The notes beneath the pieces were generated by a model. It was given only the letters and a program-made list of their open reading frames with translations, was not told the DNA's origin and searched no databases. From Salinibacterium sp. TMP30 (lineage in GTDB: Bacteria; Actinomycetota; Actinomycetes; Actinomycetales; Microbacteriaceae): a stretch of 64,000 nt of DNA. This document shows positions 61,531 through 64,000 of this stretch, in pieces. The stretch is from NCBI RefSeq assembly GCF_038397785.1, contig NZ_CP151642.1:1550001-1614000 (forward strand). Reading direction: 5' to 3'. Every line of letters starts with the position of its first letter. Positions within the stretch are counted from its first letter, which is position 1. The position numbers were made by a program, and so were the translations under genes.

Positions 61531-64000
<2,470 letters not shown>

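Overview
The window looks like a chromosomal segment of a high-GC actinobacterium, most likely a member of the Microbacteriaceae. This rests on the gene order of the right half, which matches the conserved actinobacterial block tyrS, TPR gene, HAD gene, small ORF, tlyA, nadK, recN, pyrG, nudix gene, xerD, parA, scpA, scpB, rluB, tyrA, cmk, der, and on the style of the accessory genes. No database search was possible, so genus and species are not claimed.

Left part (1-15.3 kb): mostly stand-alone genes. They are a large kinase-like/aminotransferase fusion cut by the window edge, a small protein coupled to an FHA protein, membrane proteins (a voltage-gated-channel-like protein with an unusual pore, DUF898, a FetB-like permease, a ThrE-like exporter, a DUF368 protein), and a broken PEP-mutase-family gene. 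At 10.6-15.3 kb lies a complete head-to-tail olefin cluster: oleA, an oleB-oleC fusion and oleD. It should condense two fatty acyl thioesters and turn the product into a long-chain internal alkene through a beta-lactone.

Middle part (15.4-30.7 kb): an accessory and decaying zone. An alcohol dehydrogenase and an MpaB-like gene are intact. A methyltransferase, an S4-domain gene and a tenA-like gene are broken. Two direct copies of one IS481-family element sit exactly at the 3' end of a tRNA-Pro(GGG) gene, separating it from its probable terminator. Beside it is a 5' fragment of a second tRNA-Pro. Then comes a PucR-type regulator divergent from an NCS1 transporter, an aldehyde dehydrogenase and an FAD amine-oxidase-like gene, probably an inducible catabolic unit of unknown substrate.

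Right part (30.7-64 kb): an MFS exporter, then the conserved minus-strand block of growth, segregation, nucleotide and repair genes with many overlapping start and stop codons. This block is interrupted between tlyA and nadK by a plus-strand copper-type cassette (SHOCT protein, multicopper oxidase, DUF302 protein) behind a CsoR-like palindrome. A full rRNA operon (16S-23S-5S, minus strand, no spacer tRNA) lies between tyrS and the TPR gene. Beyond tyrS are a SatD-like gene with a membrane partner, a DUF817 gene, mpg, argH and the 3' part of argG, which runs off the right edge.
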